Of a stretch of 64,000 nucleotides of DNA, positions 1 through 8,889 are shown one piece after another. The position numbers and the translations under genes are program-made. This DNA comes from Tolumonas sp008015085 (GTDB taxonomy: Bacteria > Pseudomonadota > Gammaproteobacteria > Enterobacterales > Aeromonadaceae), in assembly GCA_029265125.1 (NCBI GenBank), contig JAJUJX010000014.1:1-64000 (forward strand), in the 5' to 3' direction. The notes beneath the pieces were generated by a model that worked only from the letters and a program-made list of their open reading frames with translations, searched no databases and was not told the origin of the DNA. Within the stretch, counting starts at the first letter, position 1. Every line of letters starts with the position of its first letter.

Positions 1-22
1 AGCTTTCTGATTTAACCGAATA

Positions 23-140
23 TGCCTGGCGGCGATAGCGCAGTGGAACCACCTGTATCCATTCCGAACACAGAAGTGAAACGCTGTAGCGCCGATGGTA
101 GTGTGGCATTCGCCATGTGAGAGTAGGACACTGCCAGGCA
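23..140 (+). rRNA. rrf: 5S ribosomal RNA
   Basis: The first and last bases (TGCCTGGCGGC and CTGCCAGGCA) form the terminal helix of gammaproteobacterial 5S rRNA. The conserved internal blocks GAAGTGAAACGC and CGCCGATGGTAGTGTGG are present. About 118 nt matches the usual 120. It is the last rRNA of an operon whose 16S and 23S genes lie left of the window, and it is followed by a tRNA gene. The exact ends are inferred from the helix. Confidence 0.96.
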
Positions 141-172
141 CCTAATTAGACGAAAGTCAGCCGAGATAAAGT

Positions 173-248
173 GCTGATATGGCTCAGTTGGTAGAGCGCA
201 CCCTTGGTAAGGGTGAGGTCCCCAGTTCGACTCTGGGTATCAGCACCA
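173..248 (+). tRNA. tRNA-Thr (anticodon GGT)
   Basis: A 76-nt cloverleaf with an encoded CCA. The acceptor stem GCTGATA pairs with TATCAGC. The anticodon stem CACCC/GGGTG carries the loop TTGGTAA, giving anticodon GGT for threonine. The T-loop TTCGACT is normal. It lies 32 nt after the 5S rRNA, so it is probably a distal tRNA of the rRNA operon, as in several enteric rrn operons. Confidence 0.97.
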
Positions 249-261
249 TCGAAAAGAATGA

Positions 262-294
262 AGCCCTGCAGTTATCTGCAGGGCTTTTTTTTTT
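262..294 (+). terminator. rRNA operon terminator
   Basis: A 9-bp perfect stem (AGCCCTGCA / TGCAGGGCT) with a 6-nt loop is followed by ten T residues. This is a classic intrinsic terminator right after tRNA-Thr, ending the rRNA-tRNA transcript. Confidence 0.93.
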
Positions 295-310
295 AGATCA
301 TAAACTTAAA

Positions 311-348
311 CACATACAAAAAGTGGAATAGGCTACTTTTTGTATGTG
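311..348. terminator. Perfect 14-bp inverted repeat, likely terminator of the converging gene
   Basis: CACATACAAAAAGT and its exact reverse complement flank a 10-nt loop. It sits between the rRNA terminator and the 3' end of the minus-strand lipoprotein gene, 12 nt beyond that stop codon. On the minus strand the stem is followed by TTTAAGTTT, a weak U tract, so it probably ends the lipoprotein transcript. Confidence 0.6.
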
Positions 349-360
349 ATCCGGTCTTAC

Positions 361-894
361 TCAATTCTTTTTAAATAAGAATTTGTTGAGCGGTTCAGGC
401 TCAGCTATTTGTAATGTTCCTTTGATATCCAGTAGCTCTTGCTGTAATTGATATTCTTCCCAGCTCAGGTCTTGCAACTGATTTTTCGATGCTGCTGTTT
501 TGGCTGTCTGAATTTCTTGCAGACGTTTTTCAATTCTCTGCAGTTCTAATTTTTGCTTTGCTTCTTCAGCTCCGTCAGACAACGTTTTCTTGAATTCTGC
601 ATCAGCTAGACATGGGCCTGAATACTTTTCTTGGCTAGCTGCAATTTCATTTGCTTTTTGTTCAGAGCATTGCTGGTGTAAAGCCGATAGATATCCTTTA
701 CGCCACTGTTTTTGATTAGGCTGAACGCCATATTCAGTACACTGATCCGTGTACTCATTAATTTCCGTTAAGTATTTCCCTGACCAAGCGTCGCTGATTC
801 CACGCGTATGCCAGTTGGTATCTGAGCACTGTTGTTCAGTCATGGAATTGCTACAACCTGCAAGTATCAGGCTGGCACACAAGAGATATTTCAT
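361..894 (-). CDS. DUF2799-like lipoprotein
   Basis: A 177-residue predicted lipoprotein. The first 13 residues are a short signal peptide ending in a lipobox (LAGC, Cys14), so the mature protein should be lipid-anchored after Lnt processing. Residues ~23-80 carry two tandem W-x-x-G repeats with cysteines between them (TRGISDAWSGK, then QWRKGYLSALHQQC). This pattern recalls DUF2799, a family of Gammaproteobacterial lipoproteins of unknown function. Residues ~100-160 are charged and Gln/Glu/Lys-rich, probably a coiled coil. It stands alone, convergent with the rRNA operon. The family call is from memory of the repeat; no function can be assigned. Confidence 0.75.
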   Translation of the reverse strand: MKYLLCASLILAGCSNSMTEQQCSDTNWHTRGISDAWSGKYLTEINEYTDQCTEYGVQPNQKQWRKGYLSALHQQCSEQKANEIAASQEKYSGPCLADAEFKKTLSDGAEEAKQKLELQRIEKRLQEIQTAKTAASKNQLQDLSWEEYQLQQELLDIKGTLQIAEPEPLNKFLFKKN

Positions 895-1022
895 AATATT
901 GAGTATTGATTAATTAAACAGGTAAGAACTGATCTTATCAGGTAACAATAGGCGGTGGTACGACTTCAGTGGGTAGAGCAGAAATGCAGTAACAATTCAG
1001 ATATTGCTACTGCATAAAGTGG

Positions 1023-1853
1023 TTAATTCGTCAGGATATTAGCCAGAGCATTGCCCTGCTCATGTAATTCTTCTAACCGGTTAGCCAGACTTTCCGGCTG
1101 TATGCCAAGATGGAGAGCCAGAGGCGATGGAAAACGTGACACTATGACGTTTGCAGGTACTCCTGCATTCCAGGCAAAAGAAACGAACATAGCCAAACGG
1201 ATCAGAACAGCCTCTGGGCTTACCGGGTGATGGTCGAGAGGATCGAGTTGTTGTGCAATAGCAGTTACAAAACGCTCAGACAGGTTCCATCTGCGAGCTA
1301 ATTCAGCACCCACCAGACTGAAATCGTAGCCAAGCATTTCCCGTTGTGCATCAATACGGCTAGTTCCCTGATTTATGGCCAGGTTGATCAATGATGCTTC
1401 TTCAGGTAAAGCTGACTGAATTAATAGCTCGCCAATATTATGCAGCAAGGTACAGGTGAATGCTGTTTCGGGGTCTACGGCATGGCTCTCTTTTGCTAAT
1501 GCTTTTGCAATTGTGGCTGTCTGAAATGTCTCAACCCAAAATTTAGCGGTATTAAAGTTAGCTGGTGTTTTGAAACTGGTCATAATTCCTGAAGCAACCA
1601 CCAGAGAGCGCAGTGCATTGAATCCAAGTAGAATCACGGCTTGCTCGATGGATGTGATTTCTGCTCCGCGGCGATAAGCTGCAGAATTGGCGAGTTTCAG
1701 TACTTTGGCGCTGATCACCTGATCCATTGCAATTTTTTGTGCGATGTCATGAATTTTGGAGTTATCGTTTGAAAAATCCTGCATTAATTCATGTAACAAT
1801 TTTGGGATAACAGGTAATTGCTTGATCTTACTGAAAAGAAGTTCCATTGACAT
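1023..1853 (-). CDS. HDOD-domain signalling protein
   Basis: A 276-residue protein that is essentially one HDOD domain, a degenerate relative of HD phosphohydrolases. Family hallmarks are visible: LPVIPKLLHELMQ near the N terminus, ISAKVLKLANSAAY, and IEQAVILLGFNALRSLVV. A later LLHNIGELL segment replaces the catalytic His-Asp pair of true HD enzymes with His-Asn. HDOD proteins commonly act in bacterial signal transduction or stress and motility control, usually without known catalysis. I chose the ATG at 1853 because AGAGGG lies 7 nt before it; an upstream GTG at 1871 has no comparable site. No receiver or GGDEF domain is attached, and the neighbours give no functional hint. Confidence 0.85.
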   Translation of the reverse strand: MSMELLFSKIKQLPVIPKLLHELMQDFSNDNSKIHDIAQKIAMDQVISAKVLKLANSAAYRRGAEITSIEQAVILLGFNALRSLVVASGIMTSFKTPANFNTAKFWVETFQTATIAKALAKESHAVDPETAFTCTLLHNIGELLIQSALPEEASLINLAINQGTSRIDAQREMLGYDFSLVGAELARRWNLSERFVTAIAQQLDPLDHHPVSPEAVLIRLAMFVSFAWNAGVPANVIVSRFPSPLALHLGIQPESLANRLEELHEQGNALANILTN

Positions 1854-1987
1854 CGGGGTGCCCTCTCGCACTGTTATCTCATTCGATATATAGAAGAGAT
1901 GATTATTTGATACATCTGAGACTGGTATTCATTATTATCAATAATAGCACTGTCTGTTCCTGAATGTGGCAGGTCGTTTGCTATCTC

Positions 1988-2461
1988 TTAGTTTTGATTC
2001 ACATTTATTGATGGATCCAATGGGACGACAGAAATGCCGCTCTTATACGAGCCATCAACAACCCGCGTGCTGTAAGTCAGATATACCAGCGTATTATGTT
2101 TTTTGTCTAAAAACCGGACTACACGTTGTTCTTTAAATATCAGTGATGTTTTGACATCAAAAACGATTTCTCCAGGTGAGAATTCTTCTTTGATTTTGAC
2201 TTCGCCTACTTTGGTGCAGGAGATGGATGCATACGCTCTGTCTTCTGCAAGACCTAATCCGCCGGAGATACCTCCGGTCTTGGGTCTTGAAAGATAGCAG
2301 GCAACCCCACTGATTTTGGGATCCTCAAAGGCTTCAATGATTATTTTATGGTTAGGACCAACTAATTTAAACTCTGTGCTGACCTCTCCAATCTGTTCTG
2401 CATCCTGGGCATGGGCAAAGAGCGAACAAAAAGGGAGTAATATCAGAGGTAACAGACGCAT
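1988..2461 (-). CDS. creA: CreA family periplasmic protein
   Basis: A 157-residue exported protein. Residues 1-18 form a signal peptide ending in AHA. The mature part matches the CreA family as I recall it: IGEVSTEFKLVGPNHKI, a conserved DPKISGVACYLSRPKTGG block, then the EDRAYASISC region with paired cysteines. In E. coli creA precedes the creBCD two-component system, but the function of CreA itself is unknown and no creBCD genes are present here. It is monocistronic on the minus strand, divergent from potF. Confidence 0.88.
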   Translation of the reverse strand: MRLLPLILLPFCSLFAHAQDAEQIGEVSTEFKLVGPNHKIIIEAFEDPKISGVACYLSRPKTGGISGGLGLAEDRAYASISCTKVGEVKIKEEFSPGEIVFDVKTSLIFKEQRVVRFLDKKHNTLVYLTYSTRVVDGSYKSGISVVPLDPSINVNQN

Positions 2462-2777
2462 TAACAGCTCCTTGGTGCAGTATCATTCCGATTTATTCAG
2501 TTGAGACTTCTGATAACTGAAATTAAGCAATAAGCGTTATCGTTTTACAAATTACCGATGGCAAATTATCTGCATAGATCTTAGCTAAGATCCTGGATTT
2601 TCTGCATACAATCACATTTATTATAAATATAATTGATGGGTATTCGCTTTGTAGATATGCAAGTCGCTTGCAGATTCTGAGAATACCATACATAAACAAT
2701 ACAGGTAAAAACGTGGATGCGATGCGTCGCTTTCGTATCATAGCTGATCTCATTACTCTAGATTCAGGAGATGCTTG
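2462..2777. other. Divergent creA/potF intergenic region
   Basis: This 316-nt AT-rich gap separates divergent creA and potF and must hold both promoters. I see no clear -35/-10 pair, riboswitch or RNA gene. A 76-codon minus-strand open frame inside it has no family resemblance and is considered spurious. The strong potF ribosome site (AGGAG, 2766-2770) lies at the right edge. Confidence 0.6.
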
Positions 2778-3878
2778 ATGTCATACATTACAAGATTTGT
2801 GGCCGCCTCTTTGGTGGCTGCGGTGACGATGAGTAGCGCAGTTGCTCAGGAAGAAAAGGTACTGCACGTATATAACTGGAGCGATTATATCGCTGAAGAT
2901 ACCGTGGCCAACTTTGAAAAGGAAACCGGTATTAAGGTTGTTTATGATGTATTCGATAGTAATGAAGTTCTGGAAGCTAAGCTGTTAGCTGGTAATACTG
3001 GGTTTGATATTGTAGTCCCGAGTTCTGACTTCCTGTCCCGTCAGATCCAGGCTGGTGTTTTCCAGGAGTTGGATAAATCAAAACTGTCCAATCTGAAAAA
3101 TATGGATGCCGGTACGATGAAGTTGCTGGCAGAAAAAGATCCGGATAATGCGCATTCTATTCCTTATCTGGGTGGGACTACCGGTATTGGGTTTAATCCG
3201 CAAAAAGTAGCGGCTGTGATGGGGCCTGATTTTAAACTGGATAGCTGGGATGCTGTTCTCAAGCCTGAAAATCTGTCTAAGTTGCAAAAATGTGGTGTGT
3301 CATTTCTGAATGCACCGACAGAAGTGATGGCGACAGTGCTGCATTATATGGGCAAAGATCCTAACAGCACGAACGCGGCTGATTACCGTGAAGCCGGAAA
3401 ATTGCTAACAACGTTGCGTCCGCATATCTCTTATTTCCATTCATCACAGTATATCAATGACTTGGCTAATGGTGATATTTGTGTCGCGGTTGGTTGGTCT
3501 GGTGACGTGATGCAGGCGGCTGCGCGTGCAGAAGAAGCTAAAAATGGCGTGAAAGTAGATTATGTGATTCCTAAAGAAGGTGCGCTGGTGTTCTACGACA
3601 TGCTGGCTATTCCTGCTGATGCAAAACATCCGGAAAATGCACATGCATTCATGAATTACCTGATGCGTCCGGAAGTGATTGCGAAGATTTCAAATTATGT
3701 TTCTTACGCAAGTGCCAACGAGGCATCATTACCGATGGTTGATGATGTATTACGTAATAATCCTAACATTTATCCGCCAGCAGAGCTGAAAGCGAAAATG
3801 TTTGCACTGAAGGTTCTGCCTGCCAAGATCAATCGCGAGATTACCCGCGAGTGGACTAAGGTTAAGACCGGCAAATAA
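2778..3878 (+). CDS. potF: Putrescine-binding periplasmic protein of ABC transporter
   Basis: This 366-residue protein captures putrescine in the periplasm and delivers it to the PotGHI transporter. A signal peptide (residues 1-23) ends in AVA before the mature QEEK start. The mature protein closely follows E. coli PotF: HVYNWSDYIAEDTVANFEKE, then GIKVVYDVFDSNEVLEAKLL and a GGTTGIGFN segment. NWSDYI helps form the polyamine pocket in the PotD/PotF family. The ATG at 2778 lies 7 nt after AGGAG; a TTG just before it is less likely. PotF rather than PotD is favoured by similarity and by the potG-potH-potI order. Whether it also binds spermidine or cadaverine cannot be read from the sequence. Confidence 0.95.
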   Translation: MSYITRFVAASLVAAVTMSSAVAQEEKVLHVYNWSDYIAEDTVANFEKETGIKVVYDVFDSNEVLEAKLLAGNTGFDIVVPSSDFLSRQIQAGVFQELDKSKLSNLKNMDAGTMKLLAEKDPDNAHSIPYLGGTTGIGFNPQKVAAVMGPDFKLDSWDAVLKPENLSKLQKCGVSFLNAPTEVMATVLHYMGKDPNSTNAADYREAGKLLTTLRPHISYFHSSQYINDLANGDICVAVGWSGDVMQAAARAEEAKNGVKVDYVIPKEGALVFYDMLAIPADAKHPENAHAFMNYLMRPEVIAKISNYVSYASANEASLPMVDDVLRNNPNIYPPAELKAKMFALKVLPAKINREITREWTKVKTGK

Positions 3879-3899
3879 GCACTGTTAATGTTGAAAATA

Positions 3900-3918
3900 G
3901 GGGCGTCTCGGGCGCCCC
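3900..3918 (+). terminator. GC-rich hairpin between potF and potG
   Basis: GGGGCG pairs with CGCCCC around a 7-nt loop and is followed by TTGATTATTT. Such hairpins after binding-protein genes usually stabilise the upstream mRNA or partly terminate, so that PotF is made in excess over the membrane components. That role is inference. Confidence 0.65.
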
Positions 3919-3941
3919 TTGATTATTTCTGGGAGAAAAAC

Positions 3942-5075
3942 ATGGCTGTGGTCGATAAACCTGCCTTAGCATCTACCGAGCAATCTGCTCGACCACTACT
4001 GGAAATCCGCAATATTTCCAAACTGTTTGATGGAATTCCTGCGGTTGATAATGTGAGCCTGACGATTAATAAAGGCGAGATTTTTGCGTTGCTGGGAGCT
4101 TCTGGCTGCGGAAAATCAACGTTATTGCGTCTGTTGGCCGGATTTGAAAAACCGACCAAAGGGCAAATTATTCTGGATGGGCAGGATCTGGCTGATATGC
4201 CACCGTATAAACGTCCTATCAATATGATGTTCCAGTCTTATGCATTATTTCCTCATATGACGGTAGAGCAAAATATTGCGTTTGGCCTGAAGCAGGACAA
4301 TTTGCCAAAAGATGAGATTGCTCAGCGTGTGCATGAGATGCTGGAGCTGGTCGATATGCAAAAATATGCTAAACGCAAACCCCATCAGCTCTCTGGTGGG
4401 CAGCGTCAGCGTGTTGCTCTTGCTCGTTCATTGGCTAAACGACCAAAATTGTTATTGTTGGATGAGCCAATGGGGGCGCTGGATAAAAAGCTGCGTGAAA
4501 AGATGCAGCTGGAGGTCGTGGATATCATTGAGCGGGTAGGAGTTACCTGTGTCATGGTAACGCACGATCAGGAAGAAGCGATGACCATGGCGGGCCGCAT
4601 TGCGATTATGGATCGTGGTGAGTTTATCCAGATTGGTAGCCCGGAAGAGATTTATGAACATCCGAATTGCCGTCTGAGCGCTGAATTTATTGGATCTGTG
4701 AATATTTTTGAGGGAACTCTGGTTGAGGATGGCCCTAATTATATGATCATTCAGTCAGATGCGCTGACACATCCTATTCAGGTAAATCATGGTGCTTCTA
4801 TGGCGGAGGGTGTACCGCTGATGGTAGCGTTGCGTCCGGAAAAAATTCACTTCCGCAGTGATATTCCGTCTGACCATACGAACTATGAACGCGGAGTTGT
4901 GGAAAATATCGCTTATATGGGGGATATCTCGATTTACCATGTCCGTCTGGAAAGCGGCAAGCTGGTGATTGCGACCCTACCTAATGTGAATCGTTTCAGA
5001 GAGGGGCAACCGACCTGGGATGATCAGGTTTATCTGTGCTGGGATCCTGATTCTTGCGTGGTATTGACAATATGA
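3942..5075 (+). CDS. potG: Putrescine ABC transporter ATP-binding protein
   Basis: The cytoplasmic ATPase that powers PotFGHI putrescine uptake. In order: Walker A GASGCGKST (near residue 55), Q-loop (MMFQSYALFPHMTV), signature LSGGQRQRVALARSL, Walker B LLLLDEPMGAL and the H-loop VMVTHDQEEA. The C-terminal ~110 residues form the regulatory OB-like domain of polyamine/maltose-type ATPases (VALRPEKIHF). The ATG at 3942 follows GGGAG and gives 377 residues, the length of E. coli PotG. An in-frame ATG at 3888 would extend across the hairpin and is rejected. It overlaps potH by 4 nt. Confidence 0.96.
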   Translation: MAVVDKPALASTEQSARPLLEIRNISKLFDGIPAVDNVSLTINKGEIFALLGASGCGKSTLLRLLAGFEKPTKGQIILDGQDLADMPPYKRPINMMFQSYALFPHMTVEQNIAFGLKQDNLPKDEIAQRVHEMLELVDMQKYAKRKPHQLSGGQRQRVALARSLAKRPKLLLLDEPMGALDKKLREKMQLEVVDIIERVGVTCVMVTHDQEEAMTMAGRIAIMDRGEFIQIGSPEEIYEHPNCRLSAEFIGSVNIFEGTLVEDGPNYMIIQSDALTHPIQVNHGASMAEGVPLMVALRPEKIHFRSDIPSDHTNYERGVVENIAYMGDISIYHVRLESGKLVIATLPNVNRFREGQPTWDDQVYLCWDPDSCVVLTI

Positions 5076-5998
5076 GTATGGATAAACTGCGACAACAGCC
5101 GGGGTTGGGCTGGTTGCCAAGAGGCCGGCATCTGGTGATTGCCATCCCTTATTTGTGGATGCTGCTGTTTTTTCTGATCCCATTTGTGATCATTTTGAAA
5201 ATCAGTTTCGCAGAAGTGCAGATTGCTATCCCACCTTATAGTGATTTAGTGACATATGCCGAAGATAAACTGAATTTCGTGCTGAATCTGGGGAATTACA
5301 GTTATCTGTTTGATGACCCGATGTATCTGGATTCCTATCTCCAGTCAGTGCAGGTGGCGGTGACGTCTACTTTGCTTTGTCTGCTGATTGGTTATCCGAT
5401 TGCGTGGGCTATTGTGCACTCCACACCGGCGATGCGTAATGTGTTACTTATGCTGGTGGTCTTACCCAGCTGGACGTCATTTTTGATCCGTGTGTATGCC
5501 TGGATCGGAATACTGAAAAATAATGGGTTACTTAATAACGTATTGATGTGGCTAGGGATCATTGATGAGCCATTGACGTTATTGCATACCAACGGTGCTG
5601 TCTATGTCGGGATCGTGTATGCCTACCTGCCATTTATGATCTTGCCTATTTATACGGCATTGATGCGGGTGGACTATTCACTGGTTGAGGCGGCGAATGA
5701 TCTGGGGTGTCGCCCATTCAAGACTTTTTTGTCGATCACTTTACCGTTAACTAAAAACGGGATTATGGCCGGTTCGATGCTGGTGTTTATTCCTGCAGTG
5801 GGTGAATTTGTTATTCCTGAATTACTGGGTGGTCCGGATTCATTGCTGATTGGCCGGGTATTGTGGCAGGAGTTCTTTAATAACCGAGACTGGCCTGTAG
5901 CATCCGCGGTGGCGGTTGTCATGCTGACTATTCTGATGATCCCTATCATCTGGTTCTATCGTTATCAACGTCGCGAAATGCAGGAGAGTGGATCATGA
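5072..5998 (+). CDS. potH: Putrescine ABC transporter permease PotH
   Basis: One of the two inner-membrane permease subunits of the putrescine transporter, 308 residues, with about six membrane segments starting near residue 23. The coupling-helix motif EAANDLGCRPFKTFLSITLP (EAA loop) contacts PotG. The start ATG overlaps the potG stop as ATGA, implying translational coupling. Another in-frame TTG lies 18 nt upstream without a good ribosome site. Identity rests on similarity to PotH and on its position second after potF. Confidence 0.95.
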   Translation: MSMDKLRQQPGLGWLPRGRHLVIAIPYLWMLLFFLIPFVIILKISFAEVQIAIPPYSDLVTYAEDKLNFVLNLGNYSYLFDDPMYLDSYLQSVQVAVTSTLLCLLIGYPIAWAIVHSTPAMRNVLLMLVVLPSWTSFLIRVYAWIGILKNNGLLNNVLMWLGIIDEPLTLLHTNGAVYVGIVYAYLPFMILPIYTALMRVDYSLVEAANDLGCRPFKTFLSITLPLTKNGIMAGSMLVFIPAVGEFVIPELLGGPDSLLIGRVLWQEFFNNRDWPVASAVAVVMLTILMIPIIWFYRYQRREMQESGS

Positions 5999-6843
5999 CT
6001 CCAATTCCGCAAATTAAATCAAAATTCCGGACTTTAGTCTTATTGGCTGGATTTGGTTTTTTGTATGTACCTATCCTGCTGTTGATTGTTTATTCATTTA
6101 ACGAATCCAGACTGGTAACAGTTTGGTCTGGTTTTTCGGTCAAATGGTATGGTGAACTATTTGCTGACGATCTGATGATGAACGGCGTGATGCTGAGTCT
6201 GACGATTGGCGTACTGAGTGCCAGTATGGCGGTGGTAATTGGTACTCTGGCTGCATTTGTGCTGACCCGGATTGGTAATTTCCGGGGACAAACCAGCTTT
6301 GCCTTCCTGATCACAGCCCCCATGGTGATGCCAGAGGTGATTACCGGGCTGGCATTGCTGCTGTTGTTTGTTGCGATGTCGAGTATGTTTGGCTGGCCAA
6401 CCCAGCGTGGGGCAATGACGATTTGGATTGCACATGTCACGTTTACAGCAGCCTATGTGACAGTGATTGTGCGTTCTCGTTTACAGGAGATGGATCAATC
6501 CATCGAAGAGGCGGCGCAAGATCTGGGGGCAACACCATTTAAAGTGTTTTTCCTGATCACATTGCCGTCGATTGCGCCAGCGATTGCTGCCGGATGGTTG
6601 TTAGGCTTTACGCTTTCAGTCGATGATTTGGTGATTACCAGTTTTGTTTCTGGCCCTAGTGCTACGACATTACCGATGGTGGTGTTTTCCAGTGTTCGCT
6701 TAGGCGTAAGTCCGAAGATCAATGCACTGGCAACATTAATCATTATTGTTGTATCGATAGGTACTTTCATTGGCTGGTGGATGATGGCGTCAGCTGAAAA
6801 ACGCCGTAAAGCGGAAATCAAAGCTGCTATGCAAAATAGCTAA
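5995..6843 (+). CDS. potI: Putrescine ABC transporter permease PotI
   Basis: Second inner-membrane permease, 282 residues (E. coli PotI has 281). About six hydrophobic segments are visible, and the EAA loop reads EEAAQDLGATPFKVFFLITL. It pairs with PotH to form the channel. The start overlaps the potH stop by 4 nt (ATGA). It is the last gene of potFGHI; no intrinsic terminator is evident before the downstream tRNA-Pro. Confidence 0.95.
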   Translation: MTPIPQIKSKFRTLVLLAGFGFLYVPILLLIVYSFNESRLVTVWSGFSVKWYGELFADDLMMNGVMLSLTIGVLSASMAVVIGTLAAFVLTRIGNFRGQTSFAFLITAPMVMPEVITGLALLLLFVAMSSMFGWPTQRGAMTIWIAHVTFTAAYVTVIVRSRLQEMDQSIEEAAQDLGATPFKVFFLITLPSIAPAIAAGWLLGFTLSVDDLVITSFVSGPSATTLPMVVFSSVRLGVSPKINALATLIIIVVSIGTFIGWWMMASAEKRRKAEIKAAMQNS

Positions 6844-6868
6844 ACGATAGTTTAGATGGTAAAACTGC

Positions 6869-6897
6869 TTGCAATCACTAAACCGGATGAGTAGATT
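6869..6897 (+). promoter_or_regulatory. Candidate sigma-70 promoter for tRNA-Pro
   Basis: TTGCAA (-35) and TAGATT (-10) are 17 bp apart, ending 17 nt before the tRNA. Each hexamer matches consensus at 4 of 6 positions, so this is a modest prediction. Confidence 0.4.
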
Positions 6898-6914
6898 CGG
6901 CGATTAGAGTGTTG

Positions 6915-6991
<77 letters not shown>

Positions 6992-7000
6992 ACGATATCA

Positions 7001-7026
7001 AAGGGTTAGCTTAGGCTAGCCCTTTT
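7001..7026 (+). terminator. tRNA-Pro terminator
   Basis: GGGTTAGC pairs with GCTAGCCC (one G-T pair) around a TTAG loop, followed by TTTTTGCTTTTT. It ends the tRNA-Pro transcript 10 nt after the CCA. Confidence 0.88.
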
Positions 7027-7090
7027 TGCTTTTTGGTGTCAGCCTGCTCAGTTATACTTTGTCACCATAGATTGATTGCGGTTATTAGGA

Positions 7091-7999
7091 ATGAAGACAG
7101 AACAAGGACATTACTATCGCTGGGTAACATTTGCCGGACTTGCGTCTTCGGCGACGGCTGGTTTATTGATTATCGGCAAATTAACCGCCTGGCTGATGAC
7201 TGGCTCATCGAGTTTGTTGGCATCACTAACCGACTCAATGATGGATATCAGTGCTTCGTTGATCAGCCTAATGGCGGTACGCTATGCACTTATACCGGCA
7301 GACGACAACCATCAGTTCGGTCATGGTAAAGCGGAATCGCTGGCCAGCCTGGCTCAGGCTGCGTTTATCACAGGTTCTGCAGTTGTCTTGCTGATGCATG
7401 GGGTGGATGCGCTGATTGACCCAAAACCATTGATGCATGTGTCCGTCGGGATCTGGATCAGTGTTGCTTCGCTGATAATGACGCTGATACTGATCACTTT
7501 CCAGAGTTATGTCATTAAGCTGACTGGCAGTCAGGCCGTGAAGGCGGACGCATTACATTACCGATCTGATGTGCTGCTCAATGCGGCGGTGTTATTGGCA
7601 CTGGTTTTATCGTCACAGGGCTTCCCGAATGCGGATGCAGTCTTTGCGCTTCTGCTGGGGGGGTATATTCTGTGGAGTGCATTACAGATTGGTTATGAAT
7701 CTATACAAACATTATTGGATCGACAGTTACCGGAAGATGAATGTCAACAGATAAAGGATATCTGTTGTGCAGTTGATGGTGTTCGCGGCATTCATGACTT
7801 AAAAACCCGTCTTTCTGGTCCAGTGCGTTTTATTCAGCTGCATTTAGAGTTGGATGATGAGTTGCCGTTAGTGAAAGCACACGAATTAGCAGATATGGCG
7901 GAGCAACAGCTTAAAAAACAATTTCCAGTGTCAGATATTCTTATTCATATGGACCCTGTCTCAGTATTAACGAAAGAAAACGTTCATCACGAATCCTGA
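7091..7999 (+). CDS. fieF: Cation diffusion facilitator, iron/zinc exporter
   Basis: An inner-membrane metal/proton antiporter of the FieF (YiiP) family that exports divalent Zn or Fe. About six transmembrane helices are followed by a cytoplasmic ferredoxin-like domain (~residues 210-300). The transport-site residues are present: Asp pair in LTDSMMDISAS (helix 2) and His/Asp in ADALHYRSDV (helix 5). The conserved ADDNHQFGHGKAESLA loop follows helix 3. The start is uncertain: ATG 7091 gives 302 residues (E. coli 300) but its AGGA is too close; an in-frame TTG at 7076 would add five residues. It is followed 22 nt later by cysE. Confidence 0.93.
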   Translation: MKTEQGHYYRWVTFAGLASSATAGLLIIGKLTAWLMTGSSSLLASLTDSMMDISASLISLMAVRYALIPADDNHQFGHGKAESLASLAQAAFITGSAVVLLMHGVDALIDPKPLMHVSVGIWISVASLIMTLILITFQSYVIKLTGSQAVKADALHYRSDVLLNAAVLLALVLSSQGFPNADAVFALLLGGYILWSALQIGYESIQTLLDRQLPEDECQQIKDICCAVDGVRGIHDLKTRLSGPVRFIQLHLELDDELPLVKAHELADMAEQQLKKQFPVSDILIHMDPVSVLTKENVHHES

Positions 8000-8021
8000 G
8001 ATCCGGAGGTTAGGGAGTTTT

Positions 8022-8813
8022 ATGGCCTGCAAGAAATGTGTAAAGAAAGATAAAGCCTGGCAAACCATCCGGGATGAAGCCGTGCAGATGTCCAGCGATG
8101 AACCGATGCTGGCCAGTTTTTTCCATTCCACCATTATTAATCATGACAGTCTTGGTGCTGCCCTGAGCTTCCAGCTGGCCAATAAACTGGGTAGCGTCAC
8201 GATGCCGCCGATTGTATTACGTGAAGTAATTGAGCAGGCTTTGAGTGCTGATCCGGCAATCTTAGATGCTGTTGCCTGTGATATTTGTGCGGTAACGGAG
8301 CGTGATCCAGCGGTAACTTATCTGTCGACTCCGCTGCTGTATCTGAAAGGTTTTCAGGCGCTGCAGGCTTACCGTATTGCGCATTGGCTCTGGTTGCAGG
8401 CCCGTCAATCACTGGCGCTGTTTCTGCAGCATCAGATTTCGGTGGTTTATGGTGTGGATATCCATCCTGCTGCCCAGATCGGTTATGGAATCATGCTGGA
8501 TCATGCCACTGGTATCGTGATCGGTGAGACTGCGGTGATTGGTAATGATGTTTCGATCCTGCAGAATGTCACCTTGGGTGGGACTGGCAAAGAACATGGT
8601 GATCGCCACCCGAAAATTCGTGAAGGCGTAATGATTGGCGCGGGTGCTAAGGTGCTGGGCAATATTGAAGTGGGTGAGGGCGCCAAAATTGGCGCAGGTA
8701 GTGTGGTGCTGGCTCCGGTGCCGCCACATACCACTGTGGCGGGCGTTCCGGCGAAAGAGGTAGGCCGGCCATCGACTTTAAAACCATCATTGAGTATGGA
8801 ACAGGATATCTGA
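8022..8813 (+). CDS. cysE: Serine O-acetyltransferase
   Basis: Catalyses acetyl-CoA + L-serine to O-acetylserine, the first committed step of cysteine synthesis, in the cytoplasm. The N-terminal ~140 residues are the helical SATase domain (ERDPAV region). The rest is a left-handed beta-helix of hexapeptide repeats holding the active-site segment LDHATGIVIGETAVIG and NVTLGGTGKEHGDRHPKI. Length is 263, versus 273 in E. coli. An unusual Cys/Lys-rich N terminus (MACKKCVKKDK) precedes the domain. The GGAGGTTAGGGAG ribosome site is strong. Feedback inhibition by cysteine is known for the family but cannot be judged here. Confidence 0.95.
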   Translation: MACKKCVKKDKAWQTIRDEAVQMSSDEPMLASFFHSTIINHDSLGAALSFQLANKLGSVTMPPIVLREVIEQALSADPAILDAVACDICAVTERDPAVTYLSTPLLYLKGFQALQAYRIAHWLWLQARQSLALFLQHQISVVYGVDIHPAAQIGYGIMLDHATGIVIGETAVIGNDVSILQNVTLGGTGKEHGDRHPKIREGVMIGAGAKVLGNIEVGEGAKIGAGSVVLAPVPPHTTVAGVPAKEVGRPSTLKPSLSMEQDI

Positions 8814-8837
8814 ACGGGGCTTATGCCCCGTTTCTTT
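8814..8837 (+). terminator. cysE terminator
   Basis: ACGGGGC pairs with GCCCCGT around a TTAT loop, directly after the cysE stop, followed by TTCTTTC. Confidence 0.85.
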
Positions 8838-8889
8838 CATTGTCATTCCTATATGACTTCATCATGAAGTTGTTATTGCTGGAGGAGCC

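Noticed and set aside
2523..2753. A 76-codon minus-strand open frame between creA and potF
   Set aside because: No family resemblance and an odd composition. It occupies a divergent promoter region, so it is probably chance.
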